19,123 nucleotides of DNA from NCBI GenBank assembly GCA_033763355.1, contig JANRKT010000006.1, positions 1 to 19,123 on the forward strand. Direction: 5' to 3'. The DNA comes from JANRKT01 sp033763355. Its GTDB lineage: Bacteria > Bacteroidota > Bacteroidia > Chitinophagales > Chitinophagaceae. The position numbers and the translations under genes are program-made. Below are positions 5,968 through 14,542 of the stretch, in pieces (within the stretch, counting starts at the first letter, position 1; each line of letters starts with the position of its first letter). The notes under the pieces were generated by a model. The model did no database searches, was not told the origin of the DNA, and was given only the letters and a program-made list of their open reading frames with translations.

Positions 5968-7347
5968 TTAATGATGGTGGTGCTGATGCTCCTGCTGAAG
6001 CTGTTTAAATTCTTCTGCTGTGATTTCTTTTTCAGAAGGGGTTACTTTGGTTTCAGCCCATTCAAAAATCTTTTGTGTAAGCAGCCTGCGGTAAGAACTG
6101 TCAACCTGCTGTTCATCTTTCATCATCCGGTCAACATAGCTGTCCAACCAGTCTAAATTCCCTTCCATGTTCATGCTTCCGAAATATCCCATCACCTGCT
6201 GTTTCATGTAAGTCTTTAACTCATCGCCGGATACATTGATGTTGTTTTCTTTTACAATTTTATCCGTGAGCAATGTCCACTTTAACTGGTCTTTAAAAAC
6301 AGGGAATTCTTCTTCAGCCTGTTCAGCTGTTTTGGGTTTATCACCTCCTGTCTGCAGCCAGCGTTTCAGGAAATTTTCGGGAAACTCCATTGTGGTATGG
6401 TCAAGAAGCACATGATACAGGTCGTGCTGCATGTGGCTGTGGCTTTGTTTATCCCAGTATTGCTGTATCTCATTTTTTATTTCATTGCGGAAATCGGCTT
6501 CAGTTGAAATTTCTTTGCCGGGATAAACTTCTTTAAAAAATTCTTCATTCAGTTCCCTTTTCTCAACAAAGCCGAGCTTCACAACCGTCATTTTAAAAAA
6601 CTTATCAATGGCTGTGTTATCATCCTTTGAAAGACCAAGATCGCCGATGAGCCATTCCCTTTCTTTTTCTTCAAATGCATTTTTAAGTTGCAGTACCACT
6701 GCATCATCTTTTTTCCTGCCCATCAGTTGTTTTCTGAAATCTTCAGTAAAATATTTTACCAGCAATGAATTTTCTTTCGCAGGGGTACCTTCTGCCACAT
6801 TTCCGTCTGCATCACATTCTTCAAATTTTACGTTCAGTACATTGTCTTCCTGGCTAATGCTTTCGGGTTCGGTCATTTTACCAAGGCGTTGCTGAAGACG
6901 GTTCACTTCTTCTTCAATCATTTCATCAGTAACACTTACTTTATAAAGTACAGGCGCTTTTTCCTGCAGGTCAGGTATTTCAAATGCGGGTTTTAAACCA
7001 ATTTCAAAAACAAAAGAATAATCTTTCGGCTGGTTCATATCTATGTGCCGGGCGTCATTATCAGGGGCAGGCAAAGGCTGTGCAAAAATGTCAAGCTTTT
7101 CCTGGTTCAGGTAATCCATCAGGCCTTTTTCAATGCTACGCAGCACTTCATCAGTAAAAACAGAAGGCCCGTGCATTTTTTTAATTACACCCGAAGGCAC
7201 CATCCCTTTTCTGAAACCGGGGATACTTGCTGATTTGGCATAATGCTTAAGCGCCTTTTCAAAAGAAGGCAGGTAATCTTCTTTGTTTACTGTTACGGTA
7301 ATCTTTTCGTTCAGCAAACCGATGTTTTCTCTTGTAACTGCTGGCAT
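5968..7347 (-). CDS. tig: Trigger factor, ribosome-associated chaperone
   Basis: This chaperone of 459 residues binds near the ribosome exit tunnel and shelters nascent chains. The N-terminal ribosome-binding domain carries the signature GFRKGMVP (44-51). A divergent peptidyl-prolyl isomerase-like middle region (about 140-265) and a long helical C-terminal domain follow. The length is slightly above the roughly 430 residues of the E. coli protein. The chain ends in a histidine cluster, HQHHHH (454-459), which is encoded in genomic DNA with mixed CAT/CAC codons and so is probably native. The ATG at 7347 (MPAVTRENIG) fits the family. It lies 144 bp downstream of a tRNA-Leu gene on the same strand and is closed by its own terminator, so it is adjacent to the clp genes but not simply co-transcribed with them. 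Confidence 0.95.
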   Translation of the reverse strand: MPAVTRENIGLLNEKITVTVNKEDYLPSFEKALKHYAKSASIPGFRKGMVPSGVIKKMHGPSVFTDEVLRSIEKGLMDYLNQEKLDIFAQPLPAPDNDARHIDMNQPKDYSFVFEIGLKPAFEIPDLQEKAPVLYKVSVTDEMIEEEVNRLQQRLGKMTEPESISQEDNVLNVKFEECDADGNVAEGTPAKENSLLVKYFTEDFRKQLMGRKKDDAVVLQLKNAFEEKEREWLIGDLGLSKDDNTAIDKFFKMTVVKLGFVEKRELNEEFFKEVYPGKEISTEADFRNEIKNEIQQYWDKQSHSHMQHDLYHVLLDHTTMEFPENFLKRWLQTGGDKPKTAEQAEEEFPVFKDQLKWTLLTDKIVKENNINVSGDELKTYMKQQVMGYFGSMNMEGNLDWLDSYVDRMMKDEQQVDSSYRRLLTQKIFEWAETKVTPSEKEITAEEFKQLQQEHQHHHH

Positions 7348-7399
7348 GTTGTAAAATTCTTTTCCTGCAAGAAGCAGAAATTTTAATGATGAAATAACT

Positions 7400-7411
7400 C
7401 CCCTTTAGGGG
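7400..7411. repeat. Short palindrome CCCC-TTTA-GGGG
   Basis: CCCC (7400-7403) and GGGG (7408-7411) flank a TTTA loop, continuing into three more Gs. On the minus strand it reads as a weak hairpin followed by AGTTATTTC. This could help end tRNA transcription but is not a convincing terminator. Confidence 0.4.
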
Positions 7412-7413
7412 GG

Positions 7414-7452
7414 GTGTGCATGGAGGGACCCGAAATCTGCGGGTCACTTCAT
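7414..7452 (-). pseudogene. Partial, degenerate copy of the tRNA-Leu 3' half
   Basis: 7414-7434 matches 7491-7511, the 3' end and T-arm of the adjacent tRNA-Leu gene, at 19 of 21 positions. After a diverged stretch, TCACTTCA (7444-7451) matches TCACTCCA (7522-7529) in the variable arm with a one-base offset. The copy lies 77 bp from the tRNA in the same orientation, and the acceptor 5' half, D-arm and anticodon arm are absent. It could be the scar of an element that once integrated at the tRNA 3' end, or a tandem partial duplication. Confidence 0.55.
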
Positions 7453-7469
7453 CCCGCCCTTTGGCGGGA
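7452..7469. repeat. GC-rich palindrome TCCCGCC/GGCGGGA (REP-like)
   Basis: TCCCGCC (7452-7458) and GGCGGGA (7463-7469) form a perfect 7-bp stem with a CTTT loop. No T-tract follows on either strand. It lies between the tRNA-Leu gene and its 3' relic. Confidence 0.65.
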
Positions 7470-7491
7470 CGCGTCGCTAACACAATTAAAG

Positions 7492-7573
7492 TGCGCATGG
7501 AGGGACTCGAACCCCCACGGATCACTCCACCAGATCCTAAGTCTGGCGCGGCTACCAATTACGCCACATGCGC
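7492..7573 (-). tRNA. tRNA-Leu (anticodon UAG)
   Basis: On the minus strand the 5' acceptor strand GCGCATG pairs with CATGCGC at the 3' end, followed by discriminator A. The D-loop shows TGGTAGC. The anticodon stem CCAGA/TCTGG encloses CTTAGGA, giving anticodon TAG (reads CUA and other CUN leucine codons). A long variable arm, expected for leucine tRNAs, precedes the T-arm with GGTTCGAGTCCC. The total is 82 bases without CCA, which is not encoded. The gene is upstream of tig on the same strand. No clear promoter is visible; the inverted repeat TTCCGGG/CCCGGAA (7586-7592 and 7623-7629) lies in its upstream region. Confidence 0.95.
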
Positions 7574-7693
7574 TTTTTCCCTGAGTTCCGGGCTCTTAAT
7601 CCTCAAAATAAAAGCCGTTGAACCCGGAATTTTCTTAAGGGTTGCAAAGGTACTGGATTGGCGCAAGAAAACCACCATAAGCCGTATTTTCAT

Positions 7694-7701
7694 TAAATTT
7701 G
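7694..7701 (+). promoter_or_regulatory. Bacteroidota -7 promoter motif for the Rel gene
   Basis: TAAATTTG matches TAnnTTTG exactly and ends 7 bases before the ATG at 7709. If used, transcription would begin at or within a few bases of the start codon, giving an almost leaderless mRNA. No TTTG is seen at the right distance for -33. Confidence 0.45.
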
Positions 7702-7708
7702 AGAGTAT

Positions 7709-9958
7709 ATGGATTTGTTAGAGCAACAATCGGTTCAGCCGAAATATAACCTTACTGAAGAGCAGGAAAAAAAAGAAATCATAAGGCAGTACCGTGCCCT
7801 GTTGCGGCTATTGAAGCCCAAGCTAAAACCCGGCGACAAGGAACTGGTGAGGAGATCTTTTGAAATGGCGGTGGAAGCCCATAAAACAATGCGCCGCAAA
7901 AGCGGTGAGCCTTACATTCTTCATCCCCTTTCTGTAGCCCATATTTGCGTGGAAGAAATAGGCCTTGGCGTACGATCCACCATTTGCGCTTTATTACATG
8001 ATACTGTAGAAGATACCGACCTTACGCTTGAAGATGTGGAAAGGGAATTTGGCAATGAGATTGCCCGCATTATTGACGGGCTCACAAAAATTTCCAACGT
8101 AGTTGACACCAATACTACCAAACAGGCTGAGAATTTTAAAAAGATACTCCTTACGCTTACAGACGACCCCCGTGTTATCCTGATTAAACTGGCAGACCGC
8201 CTGCACAACATGCGTACGCTGGATTGCATGAAGCAGGAAAAGCAGCTTAAGATATCTTCAGAAACGGTATATGTGTATGCGCCGCTTGCACACCGCATGG
8301 GTTTGTACAATATCAAAACCGAACTGGAAGACCTGGCCATGAAATACCTTGAGCCTGATACGTACAGGGAGATTGCAAGAAAGCTGACAGAAACCAGGCG
8401 GGAAAGGACGCGGTACATTAATGAATTTGTAAAACCCATAAAGGATAAATTAGAAAAAGGGAATTTTGATTTTGAAATACATGGCCGCCCCAAATCCATC
8501 CACTCCATCTGGAATAAAATGAAAAAAAAGGGTGTGGATTTTGAGGAGGTGTATGATCTTTTTGCCATCCGTATCATTATTAACTCGCCGCAGGAAAAAG
8601 AAAAAGAGGATTGCTGGAAGGTGTATTCATTCATTACGGATATGTATGCCCCTTCGCCTGAGCGTTTGCGTGACTGGCTGAGCAACCCCAAATCAAACGG
8701 GTACGAGGCGCTGCACACCACCGTAATGGGTCCGCAGGGTAAATGGGTGGAAGTACAGATCCGTTCAAAGCGGATGAATGAAATTGCAGAAAAGGGCCTT
8801 GCCGCCCACTGGAAATATAAAGAGGGCGCCAATGACGAAGACCGCTTTGACAAATGGTTCTCGCAGATAAGGGAAGCATTGAATAACCAGGACATGAGCT
8901 CTATAGACTTTCTGCAGGACTTTAAAACTTCATTTCTTGCGGAAGAGATTTATGTATATACGCCAAAAGGCGATGTGAAGATGCTGCCGGTGGGTTCAAC
9001 AGCGCTTGATTTTGCATTCTCCATTCACAGTGCAGTAGGTTCAAAATGCATTGGGGCAAAAGTTAACCACAAACTGGTGCCCATCAGCCATAAGCTCAGG
9101 AGCGGGGACCAGGTGGAGATCATAACATCCAACAAACAAAAACCAACCGAAGACTGGCTGGGGTTTGTGGTTACGGCAAAAGCAAGGACCAAGATAAAAG
9201 ATGCTTTAAAAGAAGAAAAAAGAAAAATAGCGGATGACGGCAAATATGCTTTGCAGAAAAAGCTGGAATCCATGAAAGCGGCATTCAGCCAGGTGAACAT
9301 AGATAACCTCACCATGTTTTATAAACTATCATCGCCGCTTGATTTGTTTTATAAGGTTGCCATAAAAGCGATAGACCTGAAAGAGCTGAAAGATTTTAAT
9401 GTTACCGGCGATAAGCTTGAATTGCCCAAACCACATAAACAGGAACACGAAAGCAAAACAGAAACCGAATCTGCAAAAGCAGTTTCTAAAAAAGATACGG
9501 AGCTGATTATTTTTGGCGAAAGCAGCGACAGGATAGTTTATACCCTTGCAAACTGCTGCAAACCCATACCAGGCGATGATGTGTTTGGTTTTGTATCTAC
9601 CGGCAAAGGATTGATTATTCACCGCACCAATTGCCCCAATGCGGCACGGTTAATGGCCAACTTTGACCACCGCATTGTAAAAACAAAATGGGCAAAAAAC
9701 AAAGAGATATCATTTCTTACCGGTTTAAAAATTGTGGGCCTTGATGATGTTGGGGTAATTCATAAAATTACCAATCTTGTTTCAGGCGAAATGAAAATAA
9801 ACATCAGCGCACTTACTGTTGAAGCAAAAGAAGGGGTATTTCAGGGAAACATTAAACTTTTTGTGCATGACAAAGAAGAACTGGAAGAGCTGGTAATACG
9901 TTTAAAAAAGTTACCCGGTATTCAAAGGGTGGACAGGTATGATACGGATTTGCAATGA
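7709..9958 (+). CDS. rel: RelA/SpoT-family (p)ppGpp synthetase/hydrolase
   Basis: This long Rel enzyme (749 residues) makes, and probably also breaks down, the stringent-response alarmone (p)ppGpp in the cytoplasm. The hydrolase HD domain looks intact, with His72 in ILHP, the HDTVEDT motif (97-103) and ADRLHNMRT (162-170). That argues against a RelA-type enzyme with a dead hydrolase. The synthetase domain has the conserved GRPKSIHSIWNKM (259-271), YDLFAIRI (282-289) and NGYEALHTTV (330-339). A TGS domain (about 412-475) follows, with its typical DFAFSIHSAVG segment. Next come a conserved-cysteine region (NCCKPIPGD, 615-623; HRTNCPNA, 638-645) and a C-terminal ACT domain (about 670-749). Length and domain order match full bifunctional Rel proteins. 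The name could equally be given as spoT or relA. Confidence 0.95.
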   Translation: MDLLEQQSVQPKYNLTEEQEKKEIIRQYRALLRLLKPKLKPGDKELVRRSFEMAVEAHKTMRRKSGEPYILHPLSVAHICVEEIGLGVRSTICALLHDTVEDTDLTLEDVEREFGNEIARIIDGLTKISNVVDTNTTKQAENFKKILLTLTDDPRVILIKLADRLHNMRTLDCMKQEKQLKISSETVYVYAPLAHRMGLYNIKTELEDLAMKYLEPDTYREIARKLTETRRERTRYINEFVKPIKDKLEKGNFDFEIHGRPKSIHSIWNKMKKKGVDFEEVYDLFAIRIIINSPQEKEKEDCWKVYSFITDMYAPSPERLRDWLSNPKSNGYEALHTTVMGPQGKWVEVQIRSKRMNEIAEKGLAAHWKYKEGANDEDRFDKWFSQIREALNNQDMSSIDFLQDFKTSFLAEEIYVYTPKGDVKMLPVGSTALDFAFSIHSAVGSKCIGAKVNHKLVPISHKLRSGDQVEIITSNKQKPTEDWLGFVVTAKARTKIKDALKEEKRKIADDGKYALQKKLESMKAAFSQVNIDNLTMFYKLSSPLDLFYKVAIKAIDLKELKDFNVTGDKLELPKPHKQEHESKTETESAKAVSKKDTELIIFGESSDRIVYTLANCCKPIPGDDVFGFVSTGKGLIIHRTNCPNAARLMANFDHRIVKTKWAKNKEISFLTGLKIVGLDDVGVIHKITNLVSGEMKINISALTVEAKEGVFQGNIKLFVHDKEELEELVIRLKKLPGIQRVDRYDTDLQ

Positions 9959-10129
9959 TTTTTTTTAATAAACACTTTCTGATCTTCGTTTTTTACTGTT
10001 AAATTTACAACCGATTAAGACCCACCTCAGTTTGTTATCCTTCCCTTATGCAGCTACTATAAGTTTTTGCATGTCTCATTAGTATCGGTTGAATTGCTAT
10101 TTGATTTCATAACTCTAAAACTAACAAAC

Positions 10130-13090
10130 ATGAGGAATTCTATTATCCGGTTCCTGCTATTGATGCAGGGGCTAGTCCTTTCTCCCCTTCTTTTTGCACA
10201 AACTACAGTTTCGGGTAAAGTAACAGATGCAAACAGTAACCCCATTTCAGGTGCTTCTGTTGTTGTTACCAGTACTGCTACCGGAACAGTAACAGATGCA
10301 GAAGGAAAATTTTCTATCCAGGTTCCTGCTAACAGAAAGCAGCTTACTATCAGTTTTGCAGGTTTCCAGACACAGACAATTACAATAGGCAACCAGACAG
10401 ATCTGCAAATCAAAATGCAGGAAGACGTTGGAAAACTTGATGAAGTTGTGGTTACCGGCTGGGCATCATCAGTAAAGAGAACAAACCTGGCTAATGCTGT
10501 AGCTTCAGTTTCCGCTAGAGATCTTACAGGAACTGTTGTACAACCAACAATCGATGCTGCACTATATGGAAAATTCACAGGCGCAAATATTTCTGCCAAT
10601 TCAGGCGCTCCGGGTGGAGGTATTTCAGTAAAGCTCCGTGGTATAACATCTCTCGTTGCAAATTCACAACCACTGTTTATTGTTGATGGCGTATTCTATG
10701 ATAATTCAGCTATTCCTGCCGGTCTTAATTCAGTGTCCAAAGCAGCAGGCCAAGGAAGTAATTCAAATCAGGATAATCCTTCTAACCGTATTGCCGATAT
10801 TGATCCGGAAGATATTGACAGGATTGAAATATTAAAAGGAGCTTCTGCTGCGGCTATCTATGGTTCAAGGGCTGCTGCAGGTGTGGTAATAATTACCACC
10901 AAAAGAGGTAAAAGCGGAAAAACAAAGGTTGAGCTTTCTCATACTATCGGTTTGCAGATGCAACTCAGGAAACTGGGACAGCGGTCGTGGGATGCTACAA
11001 AAGTGCAGGCGGCATACGGAGCAACCGGCGTTTCAATTTATAATGCCAATGGTGGCAGGGAATTTAATTATGAAGATGAATTATACGGCAATAAAGGGCT
11101 AATGAACACCACAAGGGTGGCTATTAGCGGGGGAAACGATAAGACATCCTATTATGCAGGTATTACCAGGAAAGATGATGAAGGAATTGTAAAAGGCACG
11201 GGTTATCAGAAAACGTCTGTCCGTATGAACCTCGATCAGAAGGTGTCACGTTTTCTTGACATTGGGTTAAATTCAAACTACGTAGAATCACAGGCAGACA
11301 GGGGGTTCTTCAACAATGACAATACCAGCACGACACTGGGAATATCTTTTGTTTCCACCCCATCATGGGTTAATCTTTATCCGGATGCAAATGGTAACTT
11401 CCCCAATAACCCTTTAGCTCCATCCAATTTTATACAAACGAGGGACCTTATTACAAACCGTGAAAAGATTAACCGGTTTTTACTTGGCGCCAGCGGTACG
11501 CTTAAAATTTTTAGCAACGATATGCATGATGTAAAGGTGGTTTTGCGAGGAGGGCTCGATTATTATACACTCAATACTATTGCTATATTCCCACGTGAAC
11601 TGCAGTTTCAGAAAGATGGTAATGGAACAAATGGCGCTTCTATTTATGGCACAACCATTGCAAGAAACAGCAACTACAATGCATTTCTTTTGTATAACCT
11701 GAACCTCACCGATAAAATGAGTTTTCGCACACAGGCCGGTTTTACGGGGGAGAACGTTGAACTGGATAATGTGTTGAATACAGCAACGCAATTGATCGGT
11801 ACACAAACTAACCTGAGCCAGGCGGGTTCAATACAGGTTGACGAAGCAAGAACAAAACAAAAGGACAGGGGATTTTTTGTTCAGGAAGAATTTAATTTCA
11901 ATGATATTATTATAGCAACAGCAGGTTTACGCGGCGATAAATCATCCCGTAACGGCGATGCTGATAAAATGTATTATTATCCCAAGGCTTCCGCCGCTTT
12001 TAATATCCACCAGCTCGGATCATGGAGCTTAGCGCAGATTAGCCAGCTTAAATTAAGGGTTGCGTATGGTCAGTCGGGTAATTTTGCTCCTTTCGGCGCC
12101 ATTTATTCACCGCTGGTTCGTGCAGGATTTAACGGATCAACAGGGTCGTTAATTGGTACTACAAGAGGAAATGAATTTCTCGGACCAGAGCGGCAAAAAG
12201 AATTAGAAGCCGGGTTTGACCTGGGTATTCTTCGCAATAAATTAACGCTGGAGTTTACTTATTACAATAAACAGGTAGAAGATATTTTACTTAATGTTGT
12301 TGTTCCGACATCTTCAGGTTTTTCTACTGCATGGAAAAACGTTGGTACAATTGAAAATAAGGGGATTGAAATCGGGTTGAATGCAATACCGGTTAATTCA
12401 GCAAGCTGGAAATGGACTACAAGAACCAATTTTTGGAAGAATAACGCGAAAGTTACTAAGCTTCTCGTTCCTGCGTTTAACACCGGTGCCTTTGGTGCGA
12501 CGCTCGGCACTTACCGGATTGAAGAGGGAAAGAGTCCTACCCAACTTGTTGGAATCGGCTCACCTGATCAGAAACCAGATCCTGCAACCGGGTTAGTAGT
12601 ATTTGGAAATGCCGAGCCGGATTTCCAGATGTCTTTTACCAATACTGTGAACTGGAAAAAACTTGAGCTTTCTGTGCTTATGCATTGGAAGCAGGGTGGG
12701 GAAAATATTAATCTCTCAACATTACTTTCTGATATTTTCGGAACATCGCCCGACTTTGATAAAAAAAGTCTTGATCCAACCGGTCAAAAAGGCAATGGTG
12801 ATTTCCGCCTTGCAGCATTAGGTACGACAGCAAAACCCTGGATAGAGGATGCCTCTTATTTCAGGGTAAGAGAAATAGGGTTGAATTATACGCTTCCCAA
12901 AAGCCTGTTCAAAAATATCGCTACAGTTAAACTAGGTTTTTCAGGGCGTAACCTGATCAATGTATTTGACTATTTCAGTTACGATCCTGAAGTATCCAAC
13001 TTTGGGGCAAATGCAATTTCAAGCAATGTTGAAGTAACACCTTTCCCTTCGTCGAAAAGTGTTCATTTCAACATTTCAGTAACCTTCTGA
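10130..13090 (+). CDS. SusC/RagA-family TonB-linked outer-membrane transporter
   Basis: This TonB-dependent beta-barrel of 986 residues imports a nutrient across the outer membrane together with the SusD-like lipoprotein that follows. I start it at the ATG at 10130, where a clean signal peptide begins (MRNSIIRFLLLMQG, likely cut after LLFA at 23). The longer frame from 10067 has no such start. A carboxypeptidase-regulatory-like domain (about 27-100) precedes the TonB box LDEVVVTG (103-110). A plug domain follows with FIVDGVFYD and the typical EDIDRIEILKGASAAAIYGSRAAAGVVIITTKRG block. The rest is barrel, ending HFNISVTF with the terminal Phe used for barrel assembly. No -33/-7 promoter fits well, though TTTG at 10031 and TAAGTTTTTG at 10060 are weak candidates. 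The substrate is unknown because no enzyme or regulator lies alongside. Confidence 0.95.
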   Translation: MRNSIIRFLLLMQGLVLSPLLFAQTTVSGKVTDANSNPISGASVVVTSTATGTVTDAEGKFSIQVPANRKQLTISFAGFQTQTITIGNQTDLQIKMQEDVGKLDEVVVTGWASSVKRTNLANAVASVSARDLTGTVVQPTIDAALYGKFTGANISANSGAPGGGISVKLRGITSLVANSQPLFIVDGVFYDNSAIPAGLNSVSKAAGQGSNSNQDNPSNRIADIDPEDIDRIEILKGASAAAIYGSRAAAGVVIITTKRGKSGKTKVELSHTIGLQMQLRKLGQRSWDATKVQAAYGATGVSIYNANGGREFNYEDELYGNKGLMNTTRVAISGGNDKTSYYAGITRKDDEGIVKGTGYQKTSVRMNLDQKVSRFLDIGLNSNYVESQADRGFFNNDNTSTTLGISFVSTPSWVNLYPDANGNFPNNPLAPSNFIQTRDLITNREKINRFLLGASGTLKIFSNDMHDVKVVLRGGLDYYTLNTIAIFPRELQFQKDGNGTNGASIYGTTIARNSNYNAFLLYNLNLTDKMSFRTQAGFTGENVELDNVLNTATQLIGTQTNLSQAGSIQVDEARTKQKDRGFFVQEEFNFNDIIIATAGLRGDKSSRNGDADKMYYYPKASAAFNIHQLGSWSLAQISQLKLRVAYGQSGNFAPFGAIYSPLVRAGFNGSTGSLIGTTRGNEFLGPERQKELEAGFDLGILRNKLTLEFTYYNKQVEDILLNVVVPTSSGFSTAWKNVGTIENKGIEIGLNAIPVNSASWKWTTRTNFWKNNAKVTKLLVPAFNTGAFGATLGTYRIEEGKSPTQLVGIGSPDQKPDPATGLVVFGNAEPDFQMSFTNTVNWKKLELSVLMHWKQGGENINLSTLLSDIFGTSPDFDKKSLDPTGQKGNGDFRLAALGTTAKPWIEDASYFRVREIGLNYTLPKSLFKNIATVKLGFSGRNLINVFDYFSYDPEVSNFGANAISSNVEVTPFPSSKSVHFNISVTF

Positions 13091-13124
13091 TACAATTTAT
13101 TTATAACTGTAAAAAACAGAAACA

Positions 13125-14441
13125 ATGAAACTTCAATATATTTCTTCTGTAAAGTTTAAACTGATGCTGCCATTAATGGTTTTATTGTGGATGGCTTCGT
13201 GTAAAGTTGAGCCGATTCTTGATCCCAATAACCCCAGTGCCGGAGGCATTACTCAAAATGCATCGTTGGGAGAAATCCAGAATCTTGTGGATGGTACCGA
13301 GTCGGGTATGCGTGATAACCTGGGAAATTACTTTGATGGTGTATGCGTAATTGGCCGGGAATATTATCGCTACTCAACTTCTGATCCAAGGTTTACTTCA
13401 GATCTTCTCGGGAAAGGAACCGCAGTACTTGATAATAACACATTTTATACCACGAACCCCTTTGCAGCCCGTTACCGGGTGATAAAAAATACAAACATCC
13501 TTATTGAAGCGCTGCAGAACACGAAAGCGGCAATAACAGATGCACAACGTAAAGCATCTATTGCTTACGCCAAAACCATACAGGCTTACCAGTTGCTTTT
13601 GGTTTTTAACCAGCAATACAATAACGGTATCAGGGTGGATGTGAAAGACCCTGATAACCTTGGCCCTTTTCTTAACAAGGATCAATCTGTTGATGCAATA
13701 TTAGCACTGCTGAATGAAGCCAACACTGATTTGAAGGGAAGCGCTGCCGCTTTTCCCTTTAAATCAACTCTTTTTGGAAACGACGCCAATACTTTTTCTA
13801 AATTCAACAGGGCACTTGCTGCACGTGTGGCTGTGTATAAAAAAGACTGGACAACAGCAGCAACTGCATTAAACGAATCTTTTCTCGATTTGAACGGAGA
13901 TCTTAATGCAGGCAGTTACCATCTTTTTTCCATAACAGGCGGTGACCAGCTTAATCCAATGTTCTTTCCTCTGAATGCAAGTGGTGAAACCCGTGTTGTA
14001 CAGCCATCTTTTATTACAAATGCGGAAGCGGGTGACAATCGGCTCAGTAAAGTTTCATTAAGAACGTCTGCCGCTTTTCAGGATGGTTTAACCAGTAATT
14101 ACGATTTCTACCTTTACAAAACAAATGTAGACAGGATCCCTATTATCAGAAATGAAGAATTGATTTTGATTTATGCTGAAACAAAAATTCAGCAAAACCA
14201 ACTGACTGATGCGAGGACTGCCATTAACAGGATACGCAATGCCGCCGGGCTTGGTAATTATGGAGGTGTTCTTACACAGGCCGCTCTGATCGATGAAATG
14301 CTGAAACAACGCCGCTATTCGCTTTTTGGCGAAGGGCACCGCTGGATTGACATGCGGCGATATGACAGGCTTGCTCAACTGCCCATTGACAGAGCCGGGG
14401 ACGATGTTTGGGCTGAGTTTCCCCGGCCAGCTAATGAATAA
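13125..14441 (+). CDS. SusD/RagB-family nutrient-binding outer-membrane lipoprotein
   Basis: This is the lid and binding partner of the SusC transporter just upstream, starting 34 bases after its stop codon and so almost certainly in the same operon. The 438-residue protein opens with a lipoprotein signal peptide. Its lipobox ends at Cys26 (LLWMASC), which would be lipidated and sorted to the outer membrane. The body is helix-rich in the tetratricopeptide-like SusD fold, with RYRVIKNTNILIEAL and AKTIQAYQLLLVFNQQYNNG. It ends with the hallmark C-terminal block, RYSLFGEGHRWIDMRRYDR. At 438 residues it is on the short side for SusD proteins, many of which exceed 500. The ligand cannot be deduced from sequence. 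Confidence 0.93.
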   Translation: MKLQYISSVKFKLMLPLMVLLWMASCKVEPILDPNNPSAGGITQNASLGEIQNLVDGTESGMRDNLGNYFDGVCVIGREYYRYSTSDPRFTSDLLGKGTAVLDNNTFYTTNPFAARYRVIKNTNILIEALQNTKAAITDAQRKASIAYAKTIQAYQLLLVFNQQYNNGIRVDVKDPDNLGPFLNKDQSVDAILALLNEANTDLKGSAAAFPFKSTLFGNDANTFSKFNRALAARVAVYKKDWTTAATALNESFLDLNGDLNAGSYHLFSITGGDQLNPMFFPLNASGETRVVQPSFITNAEAGDNRLSKVSLRTSAAFQDGLTSNYDFYLYKTNVDRIPIIRNEELILIYAETKIQQNQLTDARTAINRIRNAAGLGNYGGVLTQAALIDEMLKQRRYSLFGEGHRWIDMRRYDRLAQLPIDRAGDDVWAEFPRPANE

Positions 14442-14459
14442 CAAGAACAATAAAAATGA

Positions 14460-14486
14460 GCGACCGCAAAAAACGGTTGCTTTTTT
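14460..14486 (+). terminator. Intrinsic terminator after susD
   Basis: GCGACCG (14460-14466) pairs with CGGTTGC (14474-14480; one G-U) around CAAAAAA, followed by TTTTTT. It is 18 bases past the susD stop codon. Confidence 0.88.
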
Positions 14487-14490
14487 AAAT

Positions 14491-14528
14491 AAATGAAGCT
14501 GTGGTTTTTAATCACAGCTTCATTTTTG
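14491..14528. terminator. Bidirectional terminator between convergent genes
   Basis: ATGAAGCTGTG (14493-14503) and CACAGCTTCAT (14513-14523) form a perfect 11-bp stem, extendable by A-T pairs at the base. On the plus strand it is followed by TTTTG, and on the minus strand by TTTATTTA. It serves the minus-strand TonB receptor and backs up the susD terminator. Confidence 0.8.
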
Positions 14529-14542
14529 CAATTAAAGATCAT

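Noticed and set aside
7259..7558. A 99-codon minus-strand frame spanning tRNA-Leu and the start of tig
   Set aside because: It overlaps a tRNA, palindromes and the conserved tig start, so it is a chance frame.
7921..8895. A 324-codon open frame on the minus strand inside the Rel gene
   Set aside because: It is antisense to a well-conserved Rel protein, is Ser-rich with no recognisable domain, and has the composition of a shadow frame.
10000..10007. TAAATTTA as a promoter for susC
   Set aside because: The final G of TAnnTTTG is missing, no -33 element is seen, and it would leave a leader of over 100 bases with nothing recognisable in it.
10067..10129. A 21-residue extension of the SusC protein
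   Set aside because: The clean signal peptide starts at the internal ATG at 10130, and the extension has no family support.
9959..10129. Possible riboswitch or terminator between Rel and susC
   Set aside because: The gap is AT-rich with a T-run but has no stable GC stem and no recognisable aptamer.
14460..14528. Two hairpins in the susD-receptor gap as a small RNA or attachment site
   Set aside because: Stem, loop and T-tracts are fully explained as terminators for convergent genes.
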